A stretch of DNA of 39,956 nt from Candidatus Dormiibacterota bacterium (GTDB taxonomy: Bacteria > Chloroflexota > Dormibacteria > Aeolococcales > Aeolococcaceae): NCBI GenBank assembly GCA_003141695.1, contig PLNE01000098.1, forward strand, positions 5,287 through 45,242, given 5' to 3'. Both the position numbers and the translations under genes were made by a program. Shown here piece after piece: positions 33,741 through 39,956 of the stretch. Every line of letters begins with the position of its first letter. Position 1 is the stretch's first letter. The notes under the pieces were generated by a model. The model saw only the letters and a program-made list of their open reading frames with translations. It searched no databases and was not told the DNA's origin.

Positions 33741-35291
33741 ATGAACGGAACGACCCCGACGGTCATGACGTGGGGCAGCGGCTGGACCCGCTGCGCCGGG
33801 GCAGCGGCACTGCTCCTGCTGGGGCTGGTGGTCGGCGGCTGCGCCAATGCATCCGCAGTCATGGAATCCGTCGCCCGGGCGTCCGCCTCGCCGCGGGTGG
33901 CGGGCTGGCGCCGTGCCTGCCGCGGTCTCGAGACCTCCCCGTCCCCCCGCAGTCGCCGTTCCGGTGGCATCGAGAAGCGGACGGACGGCGCCTCAGGGAT
34001 ACGGTGCACGCGGCGGCTGGCGGGCCTCGCCATCGCGTGCGGGACGCTCGTCGTGGCGGCCTGCGGGTCGACGACCAGCTCCTCCGCCGTTCAGCCCACG
34101 CCGACCGCTTCCGCGCCTGTGTCCGCCGGCACCCAGCTCACTCCCCTGGCGCAGACCCCGGGCTCCGTGCCCGCCGAGTACCAATCTCAGTACACCGCTA
34201 TCCAGGCCGACGCCCAGGCCTTCGAGGGGATGGCGGGCACCCCCTCGAGTGGCGGCACGACGACGGTCGGCGCCGAGCTGCTCGCCGCCAACGGCAACAT
34301 CGGGACCGGTCTCCTCTCGGCGCACGCGCTCTCGGGCGTCGAGACCGAGCTCGACGCCTACCAGGCCCTCGGGGTCCAGGGCGTCACCGTCTGCGTGTCG
34401 TTTCCGCTGCTGCTGCCGAGCACACCCAACAGCTCCGGCTACCTGAGCTTCTACGAGCAGGTCGCCCAGCAGGTGCACGCGAGAGACATGGTGCTGTCTG
34501 TCGAGGAGAACCCGATCTTCGCCGGCACCCCGCTGACCCCGCTGTCGATCAGCTACGCGGGGCTCACCCTCGACTCCTATGCGGCCGAGCAGCAGCAGCA
34601 GGCCCAATTGATCATCAATGACATGCAGCCGGCGTACCTCTCGCTGCTGACCGAGCCCGACACCTTCTCGAGCGTGCTCCACCTGGATCTGGACACACCG
34701 GCGACGGCGTCCCAGGTGGTCACCCAGGAGCTCTCCGGCCTGAACCGCGGTACCACCCTGGTCGGTGCCGGCAGCGGCACGTGGTCCAGCCCCTCCATCG
34801 ACCAGGCGCTGCTCGCGACCTCGATCGACTACCTGGACGTCCACGTCTACCCGCTCGCGCCGGCCGACCTCGCCAACCTGACCAGTGACGTGGCCGCGGC
34901 CAAGGCGGCGCACAGGCCGCTGGTCATGGACGAGACCTGGCTCTACAAGGACCTGACCAGCGGCAACTTCGGCCCCGCCGGCACCTCACAGTCGAACCCC
35001 AGTGGACCCGAGAACGAGATGAAGGACGTGAGCTTCAGCTTCTGGGAGCCGCTCGACGAGAGCTACGTCGCCGCGATGGTGAGCTACGTCCGGTCGCAGG
35101 GCTTCTCGTACGTGGCGTTCTTCGACGGCTCACGGTGCTTCTTCGGCTACCTGACCTGGTCGTCCCCGCTCGACGCAGCCTCCTATGAGACGTTCTCGCA
35201 GGAATACAACCAGATGGTTGCGGCCAACCTCGCCGGCCCGGCCGTCTCGGGCACCGGGCTGAGCCTCCAGAAGGCGATCGTAGACAGCTAG
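33741..35291 (+). CDS. Glycosidase-like (TIM-barrel) lipoprotein with two lipobox sequences
   Basis: A 516-residue predicted surface protein. Two lipoprotein signals occur in one chain: LLLLGLVVGGC with Cys at residue 34, and LAGLAIACGTLVVAAC with Cys at residue 108, separated by an Arg/Ser-rich stretch. The body from about residue 150 looks like a clan GH-A TIM barrel: GVQGVTVCVSFPLLLPS, YLSLLTEPDTFSS (possible acid/base in TEP), YLDVHVYPLAPADL, VMDETWLYKD (possible nucleophile Glu) and FSYVAFFDGSRCFFGYL. Substrate unknown; the catalytic assignment is inferred. ATG at 33741 was kept since no in-frame start lies between the two lipoboxes and residue 42. Phased CTCAG repeats precede it. Confidence 0.68.
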   Translation: MNGTTPTVMTWGSGWTRCAGAAALLLLGLVVGGCANASAVMESVARASASPRVAGWRRACRGLETSPSPRSRRSGGIEKRTDGASGIRCTRRLAGLAIACGTLVVAACGSTTSSSAVQPTPTASAPVSAGTQLTPLAQTPGSVPAEYQSQYTAIQADAQAFEGMAGTPSSGGTTTVGAELLAANGNIGTGLLSAHALSGVETELDAYQALGVQGVTVCVSFPLLLPSTPNSSGYLSFYEQVAQQVHARDMVLSVEENPIFAGTPLTPLSISYAGLTLDSYAAEQQQQAQLIINDMQPAYLSLLTEPDTFSSVLHLDLDTPATASQVVTQELSGLNRGTTLVGAGSGTWSSPSIDQALLATSIDYLDVHVYPLAPADLANLTSDVAAAKAAHRPLVMDETWLYKDLTSGNFGPAGTSQSNPSGPENEMKDVSFSFWEPLDESYVAAMVSYVRSQGFSYVAFFDGSRCFFGYLTWSSPLDAASYETFSQEYNQMVAANLAGPAVSGTGLSLQKAIVDS

Positions 35292-35319
35292 CCCACCCCT
35301 CGTCTTGACGGCTGGCGGC

Positions 35320-35721
35320 ATGTTTTCCAGAATCGAGGCTGTGTCGGAGCAGGAGATCGACGCCTACCTGGCGAAGCTCGAGGAGCCCAAGCGGAGCACC
35401 CTGCGTGAGCTGCGGCGGACCATCCACGAGGTCATCCCCGAGGCGGAGCAGTGCATCTCGTATCGAATGCCGGCCTTCCGCCTGCACGGCAAGGTGGTCG
35501 CCGGATTCGCCGCCTTCACCAACCACCTGAGCTACCTCCCCCACAGCGGGTCCGTGCTCTCCGTGCTGGCCGATGACCTCGCCGGTTACGTGAGCACCCC
35601 GGGTTCGCTCCACTTCCCCGTCGATCAACCCCTGCCGAGATCGCTCGTGGAGAAGCTCATCGAGGTGCGCCTCCGTGAGGTGCGCCAACGGGGCGCGTCA
35701 CGCTCGGTTTCCGGGCTCTGA
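35320..35721 (+). CDS. DUF1801 (YdhG-like) family protein
   Basis: A 133-residue protein beginning MFSRIEAVSEQEIDAYLAKLEEPKRSTLRELRRTIHEVIPEAEQCISYRMPAFRLHGKVVAGFAAFTNHLSYLPHSG. This is the DUF1801/YdhG pattern: an N-terminal helix pair, I-SYRMPAF and a Phe-containing strand with SYLPHSG. These small proteins adopt an iron-chaperone-like (frataxin-related) fold, but their function is unsettled. The ATG at 35320 was chosen; GTG at 35341 is a possible later start and TTG at 35305 an earlier one. No close operon partner; the upstream lipoprotein stops 28 bases before. Confidence 0.85.
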   Translation: MFSRIEAVSEQEIDAYLAKLEEPKRSTLRELRRTIHEVIPEAEQCISYRMPAFRLHGKVVAGFAAFTNHLSYLPHSGSVLSVLADDLAGYVSTPGSLHFPVDQPLPRSLVEKLIEVRLREVRQRGASRSVSGL

Positions 35722-35766
35722 GATCGTCGCGCCCGTCCGCCGGGCTGGTCGTCTAAGAAATTAGAA

Positions 35767-35799
35767 ATATTTCGTGACGAATATTTCGTGACGAAATAT
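35767..35799. repeat. AT-rich tandem palindromes (14-base period)
   Basis: ATATTTCGTGACGA at 35767-35780 is repeated at 35781-35794, and each copy is the left part of a palindrome; the second is perfect, ATATTTCGT-G-ACGAAATAT at 35781-35799. The element is strikingly AT-rich against its surroundings. It resembles a double operator for a TetR- or MarR-type protein, or a short iteron pair. Confidence 0.6.
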
Positions 35800-35944
35800 A
35801 GCGAGGATCAAAAAAAGAGAGAGGCGCCTTCCCCAGCCTTGGCAGTCGTCAGAGGTGCCAGACGGTCTCGTTGACGCCGGGAAGCGCTCGTCTCCTGTCC
35901 CGGCTGTGATGTCGCCAGTGCCGGCATACACGCCGGGAGTATGG

Positions 35945-35984
35945 CGAACAGATGTACGTCATCCAAACATGGGTTCGCTATAAT
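35945..35984 (+). promoter_or_regulatory. SOS promoter: two LexA-like boxes and TATAAT
   Basis: CGAACAGATGTACG (35945-35958) and CAAACATGGGTTCG (35964-35977) each match the Gram-positive/actinobacterial LexA pattern CGAAC-N4-GTTCG at nine of ten bases, with centres 19 bases apart. A perfect -10 hexamer TATAAT follows at 35979-35984. Binding of LexA would block the promoter of imuA-imuB-dnaE2, genes known to belong to the SOS response. Confidence 0.75.
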
Positions 35985-36052
35985 CGGACTCCCGGCCTCG
36001 CTCCCGTCCCGTCATCCCCCTTGGGCCGGGGACCCACGAAGGCGAAGGAGCG

Positions 36053-36931
36053 ATGCCCACCCCGCTGTCCCAGGCTCTGGCGACGCTGCGACGGCGCCAC
36101 GGCGATACCGTGATCCGATCCGGCGACGCCCTGGGCGGAGTCGAGGCCTGGCCGACCGGGCTCCCGGTCCTGGACCACCGGCTCACCCCCGGAGGGCTGC
36201 CGGTGGGGCGGGTCAGCGTCCTGGCCGCCGCTCCGGGAGCGAGCGGACGGCTCACCCTGCTCCAGGCCCTGATTGCCGCCGCCAGCCGGGAGCGGGTCGC
36301 CGTCTACCTCGACCTGGTGGGCAGCCTCGATCCCGGGTTTCTCGCCGACCTCGGGGCAGACCTCAGGGCCCTGCTGGTGGTCCGGCCGCCCTCGGGGCGC
36401 TGGGGAGAGGGGTTCTCCATGGCCCGGAGCCTGGTGATGGCCGGAGCCCCCTGGCTGGCCGTCGCGCTCCCGGCGGGGGAGGCGAGCGCCATCCCGAGGC
36501 ACCCCATCTCCCCGGCAGTCGGTGCGGGCTCTGGCCCGGAGGGGAGGTCGCGTCCGCGCTCCGATCTCAGGTGGGAGCACCGCCTTTCCACCCTGGTCGA
36601 ATCGGTCGCCGCACGCCGAGCCGTCTGCCTGGTCTCCGCCGCCTCACCGCTGCCACTGGCACTGGGGTACGCCTCCTCCCTGACCCTGGAATGTGCAGCG
36701 AACGGCTGGGAGGAGGCTCACGGCGACGTGCTCGGCCTGCGCACCCGCCTCACCGTGGTCAAGAGCAAGGTGAGCACGCCGGGGGAGACGGCGGCTCTGC
36801 TGCTCCGCTATCCCCGCCCCTTCGCCGTCGCCGAGGCGGTGGGCCGGCCGGCGGTGGTCGACCTGACTGCCACCAGGAAGGTTCTCGATGTCACGGCGGT
36901 GGCATCTGATATCCCGGCGGTGGCGGGTTGA
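36053..36931 (+). CDS. imuA: ImuA-type RecA-like mutagenesis protein
   Basis: A 292-residue RecA-fold protein that in other bacteria accompanies ImuB and DnaE2 in error-prone translesion synthesis. LPVLDHRLTPGGLPVGRVSVLAAAPGASGRLTLLQALIAAA occupies the P-loop position, but the invariant GK is replaced (ASGRLT), so ATP binding is probably weak or lost. Later segments follow the ImuA/SulA-RecA order: YLDLVGSLDPGFLADLGADLRALLVVRPP, LGLRTRLTVVKSKVSTPGETAALLLRYP. AAGGAG lies only two bases before the ATG, which is unusually close. Its stop overlaps the imuB start. Two LexA-like boxes precede it. Confidence 0.82.
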   Translation: MPTPLSQALATLRRRHGDTVIRSGDALGGVEAWPTGLPVLDHRLTPGGLPVGRVSVLAAAPGASGRLTLLQALIAAASRERVAVYLDLVGSLDPGFLADLGADLRALLVVRPPSGRWGEGFSMARSLVMAGAPWLAVALPAGEASAIPRHPISPAVGAGSGPEGRSRPRSDLRWEHRLSTLVESVAARRAVCLVSAASPLPLALGYASSLTLECAANGWEEAHGDVLGLRTRLTVVKSKVSTPGETAALLLRYPRPFAVAEAVGRPAVVDLTATRKVLDVTAVASDIPAVAG

Positions 36932-38253
36932 GTGACTCTCGCGTCCTCTGTGCCCGCTTCCCCCACCTTGCCCTGGTCGTCGCCTGGCGCCGCCATCCCG
37001 AGCTGCGCTCCGAGCCCGTGATCGTCGGCGGCGCCCCAGAGCTCCGCCTGCCCGTCCTCGCCGCCTCGGCAGCGGCTCGGGCCTCCGGGGTCCGGCCCGG
37101 CCAGCCGCTGCGCGAGGCCCAGCAGCGCTGTCCGGGAGCCGCCTTCGTCGCCGCCGACGAGGCGGCGGTGGCACATCTCCGCGAGGAGCTGCTCTCCCGT
37201 CTCAACCGGCTCGCCCCCGTCGTCGAGGTGGGCGATGAGGGCGCCTGGTGCGACCTCACCGGCAGGCATGCCGCCCATCCCGACAGCACCGGCTGGGCGG
37301 TCGCGGTCGCCCGCTGTATCCGGGAGCTGCTCGATGACGACGACGTCGCCGTCGGTGTCGCCTCCTCGCGCCAGGTGGCCGAGATCGCCGCTCGGCAGGC
37401 GGGGCCTCGCCACATCCGCCGGGTCGCTCCCGGGGAGGAGGCCGCCTTCCTCGCCCCGCTCCCGCTCAGCGTCCTGCCCCTGGACCCGGCTGTCGCCTCC
37501 CGGCTCGCGGCCCTCGGCCTCGACTGCGTCGGAGCGGTGGCCAACCTCTCCGCCGCCGACCTGCAGCGCCAGTTCGGACCGGTGGGCATGGACCTCTGGC
37601 ATCAGGCGCGGGGTGGGGATGGAAGGGGGGAGTGGAGCCCGGGGCATGGGCTCGGCATACCCGAGCCGCCCCGGCGGCTGGGGGAGCGCATCGTCCTCGA
37701 GGGTGGCACCGGAGACCTGGAGGCACTGCGCTTCGCCGTCCACCGCTCCGCTCTGGATCTGGGCGACCGGTTGCGCCGCCACGCCTGCCGGGCTGCGGCG
37801 GTCACCCTGGTCTGCGAGCTGGAGGATGCCGAGCCGTCGGGGCTGCGGATCACCCCGCTCCAGCCGCCGGGAAGCGGCGCCGAGCTCTGGCCGGTGGCCC
37901 TGGAGCTGCTCGCCGGCATGGCCCTGACGGCACCGGTCACGGCGGTCCGCCTGGAGGTCGAGGGACTGCAGCCGGGGGCAGGTCGCCAGGTCGATCTCTG
38001 GCGGGGTGGCGATGCCGCCGGCGAGGAGATCGGCGGAGCCGCCTCGCGTCTGCGCGCCCGTTTCGGCCGGATGGCGGTACGTCGTGCCGAGCTGACCGTC
38101 GATCCCGGGGACCTTCCCGAAAGGCGTTTCCGCTGGACCGACCCGGTGGCTGCGGATGCCGGGGGAGAGGGGCGCGGCTCCCGGGTGCCGGAGCATCGGC
38201 CGGCGCCGGTGTCTGGGATCCCGGCGGCGGCGATGCCGCTACTGCGGCGATGA
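36928..38253 (+). CDS. imuB: ImuB, catalytically degenerate Y-family polymerase-like protein
   Basis: A 441-residue Y-family DNA polymerase relative. Active members have a DxD-type start (VDMDAFFA); here the strand reads RVLCARFPHLALVVAWRRHPEL, so the first catalytic Asp is missing, as in known ImuB adaptors that link DnaE2 to the beta clamp. GVRPGQPLREAQQRCPGAAFV, GVASSRQVAEIAARQAGP, LPLDPAVASRLAALGLDCVGAVANLSAADLQRQFG (helix-hairpin-helix) and the little-finger region up to about residue 380 follow; the tail is Gly/Pro-rich. The start is TTG at 36928, overlapping the imuA stop by four bases; no ATG or GTG in frame is available. Confidence 0.87.
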   Translation: MSDSRVLCARFPHLALVVAWRRHPELRSEPVIVGGAPELRLPVLAASAAARASGVRPGQPLREAQQRCPGAAFVAADEAAVAHLREELLSRLNRLAPVVEVGDEGAWCDLTGRHAAHPDSTGWAVAVARCIRELLDDDDVAVGVASSRQVAEIAARQAGPRHIRRVAPGEEAAFLAPLPLSVLPLDPAVASRLAALGLDCVGAVANLSAADLQRQFGPVGMDLWHQARGGDGRGEWSPGHGLGIPEPPRRLGERIVLEGGTGDLEALRFAVHRSALDLGDRLRRHACRAAAVTLVCELEDAEPSGLRITPLQPPGSGAELWPVALELLAGMALTAPVTAVRLEVEGLQPGAGRQVDLWRGGDAAGEEIGGAASRLRARFGRMAVRRAELTVDPGDLPERRFRWTDPVAADAGGEGRGSRVPEHRPAPVSGIPAAAMPLLRR

Positions 38254-38555
38254 CCGAGCTTCTCGACGGGATCGCCGATGTCCGGTTCGGCGACTCGGGC
38301 GCCATCTGTGCCGTGCGCCTGGCCGGCGGCTGGGCCACGGTCAGCCGGGTCGCCAACCAGTGGGTGGTCGAGACCGACTGGTGGCGCACCCCGGTGCGGC
38401 GCCACTACGTCCGCCTGCTCCTCGAGAGCCGGGGAGGCGGCCGCCGAGCCACGGGGCCCGGGACGGCGGACCGGCGGGAGCTCGCGGACGAATGCGTCGA
38501 GCTCTACCACGATCTGGAGACCGGCGTTTGGCACTGGTCTCGCCGCTATGACTGA
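38250..38555 (+). CDS. Small protein of the imuB-dnaE2 cassette (DUF6504-like)
   Basis: A 101-residue protein whose ATG shares ATGA with the imuB stop. It reads GIADVRFGDSGAICAVRLAGGWATVSRVANQWVVETDWWRTPVRRHYVRLLLESRG, with WVVETDWWRTPVRRHYVRLLL and a final ELYHDLETGVWHWSRRYD as the notable parts. I recognise this as the small DUF6504-type protein found beside actinobacterial imuB genes; no function is established to my knowledge. Aromatic and Arg clusters may bind DNA or a partner, but this is a guess. It precedes a hairpin and then dnaE2. Confidence 0.7.
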   Translation: MTELLDGIADVRFGDSGAICAVRLAGGWATVSRVANQWVVETDWWRTPVRRHYVRLLLESRGGGRRATGPGTADRRELADECVELYHDLETGVWHWSRRYD

Positions 38556-38622
38556 AGCCGGGGCGTCCCGCACGTCCTCCGCCGGGGAGCAGGGTGAGTC
38601 AGCTTCCGGGTGGGGGTGCGGA

Positions 38623-38652
38623 GGGCCGCCGGTCGAGGGGGACCGGCGGCCC
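38623..38652. terminator. GC-rich hairpin between the small gene and dnaE2
   Basis: GGGCCGCCGGTC (38623-38634) and GACCGGCGGCCC (38641-38652) form a perfect 12-base-pair stem with a GAGGGG loop. It lies 68 bases after the small gene stop and 79 before dnaE2. No T-run follows; it may attenuate or end the upstream transcript. Confidence 0.6.
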
Positions 38653-38730
38653 ATGCGGGGGAATTGCAGTGTCCTGGCCGATGCTGTCTCGCGCAGAAAG
38701 ACTGTGCAGCATAGTTACACAAGTTTGTAG

Positions 38731-39956
38731 ATGATGTCAAGCGTGCCCTTCGCCGAGCTGGCGGTCCGCTCCCACTTCTCCTTCCTGGAGGGTTCGGCCT
38801 CACCCCGCGACCTGGTCGAGGTCGCGGCCCGGCTGGAGATCGGAAGCCTCGGCCTCTGTGACCGCAACGGGCTCTACGGCGCCGTCGGCTTCATCGAGGC
38901 CGCCCGCAAGGCCGGCATCCGCCCGGTGGTCGGCGTCGAGCTGGACCTGGTCGGCGCCGGCCGGATCCGGCTCCTCGCCCGTGGCCGCCGTGGCTACCGC
39001 CAGCTCTGCCGGACGATCAGCGCCGCCCAGCTCGCCGGCGTCAAGGGCCAGCCCCGGCTGCGCATCGCCGGCCTCACGGATGCGCCGGAGAGTGAGGTTG
39101 GGAGCCGCGAAGCACCACCCCCAGCCCTCCGCCGTCGCCACCTCCTCCTTCCCCCGCCGTCGCGCCCGCAAGCGCTCCGGCCCACCGCCGGGCCGTTCCC
39201 CGAGGGATGGCCATCGCTGCCCTCGACCCGGGATCGGGTGGAGAGCCAGCCGGCGGTGGTGGACCCCGCCGACCTCGACGACTGCGTCGCCCTCGCCGGC
39301 GGACCGGAGAGCGTCGTGGTCGCCGCCCTCGTCGCCGGCGACCGGCGAGGAGCCCAGCGCCTTGCCGAGCGGCTGCGCGAATGCTTCGGCCGGGACCGGG
39401 CGGCTCTCCTGCTCACCAACCATCGCCATCCCGCCGATCGCTGGCTCGCCGCCGAGGTCGCCGAGCTGGCGGAGCGGGCCGGCCTGCCGCTCGTCGCGAG
39501 CAGCACCCCCTTCCACGCCACCCGCGACGACAAGCCGCTGCTCGACGTGCTCACCGCCATCCGCCACCGCACCACCCTCGACCAGGCGGCGGCCCATGGG
39601 CTGCTCCTGCCCAATTGCGAGCACCGCCTGCTCTCCGAAGCCGGTCTGCGGCGGCGGCTTGCGGACTTCCCCGGTGCCTTCGACCATGCAGCGCGCATCG
39701 CGGCCCAGTGCAGCCTCGACCTCGACTTCACCGAGGTCCGCTTTCCGGGCTTCCCCGTCCCCGAGGGCGAGACCCCCTTCTCCGTCCTCTACGGCCTCTG
39801 CCAGGACCAGGTCCGGCGCCGCTACCGCCCGCTCACCCCTCTGGTCGCGCAGCGGCTGCAGACCGAGCTGGACGTCATCCAGAAGACCAATCTCGCCGAA
39901 TTCTTCCTGATCGTCCACGAGATCATGGGGTGGGCCCGGGAGCATGGCGTGCCCGG
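38731..39956 (+). CDS. dnaE2: Error-prone DNA polymerase III alpha subunit DnaE2, N-terminal part (runs off right edge)
   Basis: A frame open for 408 codons to the window edge. PFAELAVRSHFSFLEGSASPRDLVEVAARLEIGSLGLCDRNGLYGAVGFIEAARKAGIRPVVGVELDL is the PHP domain start of DnaE-type polymerases, in the DnaE2 style. Later segments include AERAGLPLVASSTPFHATRDDKPLLDVLTAIRH, LRRRLADFPGAFDHAARIAAQC, and ELDVIQKTNLAEFFLIVHEIMGWAREHGV, the beginning of the polymerase core. Between them is a Pro/Arg-rich insert near residues 125-160. ATG at 38731 and 38734, and GTG at 38743, are all possible; none has a clear ribosome binding site. It is the catalytic partner of ImuA/ImuB. Confidence 0.92.
   Translation, partial: MMSSVPFAELAVRSHFSFLEGSASPRDLVEVAARLEIGSLGLCDRNGLYGAVGFIEAARKAGIRPVVGVELDLVGAGRIRLLARGRRGYRQLCRTISAAQLAGVKGQPRLRIAGLTDAPESEVGSREAPPPALRRRHLLLPPPSRPQALRPTAGPFPEGWPSLPSTRDRVESQPAVVDPADLDDCVALAGGPESVVVAALVAGDRRGAQRLAERLRECFGRDRAALLLTNHRHPADRWLAAEVAELAERAGLPLVASSTPFHATRDDKPLLDVLTAIRHRTTLDQAAAHGLLLPNCEHRLLSEAGLRRRLADFPGAFDHAARIAAQCSLDLDFTEVRFPGFPVPEGETPFSVLYGLCQDQVRRRYRPLTPLVAQRLQTELDVIQKTNLAEFFLIVHEIMGWAREHGVP

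Larger units (their letters stand above)
35722..36052. other. Intergenic region upstream of imuA
   Basis: A 331-base gap with two separate features: an AT-rich double palindrome at 35767-35799, and a promoter with two LexA-like boxes at 35945-35984. The middle part (35820-35940) shows nothing recognisable. Two CTAA/TTAG arms (35755-35766) extend the AT-rich element to the left. Confidence 0.5.

Noticed and set aside
35767-35799. Plasmid-type origin iterons or attachment site
   Set aside because: Only two copies, no replication or integrase gene nearby; an operator is the simpler reading.

Overview
The window is strongly GC-rich and densely coded, with short intergenic gaps, many ATGA/TGATG stop-start overlaps and frequent GTG/TTG starts. 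Gene content (a Tad-type secretion ATPase, PspC/LiaF-type envelope stress genes, DrrAB-like exporters, an imuA-imuB-dnaE2 mutagenesis cassette) suggests a soil actinomycete or a neighbouring high-GC lineage such as Dormibacterota. No 16S rRNA, tRNA, insertion sequence, CRISPR array or prophage gene was seen, so the placement is only an inference.

Layout. 1-3009 (minus): the start of an unidentified gene, a CpaF/TadA ATPase and a SAM methyltransferase. 3387-9721 (plus): a RibD/DHFR-like reductase, a BNR-type beta-propeller lipoprotein, a LacI regulator, and a large secreted beta-helix protein preceded by a perfect LacI-type operator. 9985-14034: a LuxR-type response regulator and a PspC-fused histidine kinase, divergent from a double-PspC LiaF-like membrane protein and a small partner. 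14074-17053: a short leader peptide rich in Phe/Tyr codons, then a DAHP synthase-chorismate mutase fusion coupled to an ABC exporter. 17087-19900: a TetR regulator divergent from a second ABC exporter, with a clear operator between them.

20020-26518 is the most striking region. A cobalamin riboswitch precedes five overlapping or abutting genes: a surface protein with two tandem alpha/alpha-barrel domains of the intrinsic factor/transcobalamin kind, a surface DUF4430-like protein (the other transcobalamin domain), and EcfT, fused EcfA-A' and S components of an ECF transporter. The simplest reading is a vitamin B12 capture-and-import operon in which the two halves of a transcobalamin-like binder are separate membrane-anchored proteins. 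A hairpin just upstream of the first start codon can bury its ribosome binding site.

26512-33650 is a GABA/putrescine-type catabolic cluster: a saccharopine dehydrogenase-like enzyme divergent from an aldehyde dehydrogenase (frameshifted at its end), GabT, an APC permease and a succinate-semialdehyde dehydrogenase. 33741-35721 holds a glycosidase-like lipoprotein behind four helically phased CTCAG repeats, and a DUF1801 protein. 36053-39956 is the SOS mutagenesis operon imuA-imuB-(small protein)-dnaE2, with two LexA-like boxes directly upstream of a TATAAT promoter element; dnaE2 runs off the right edge.
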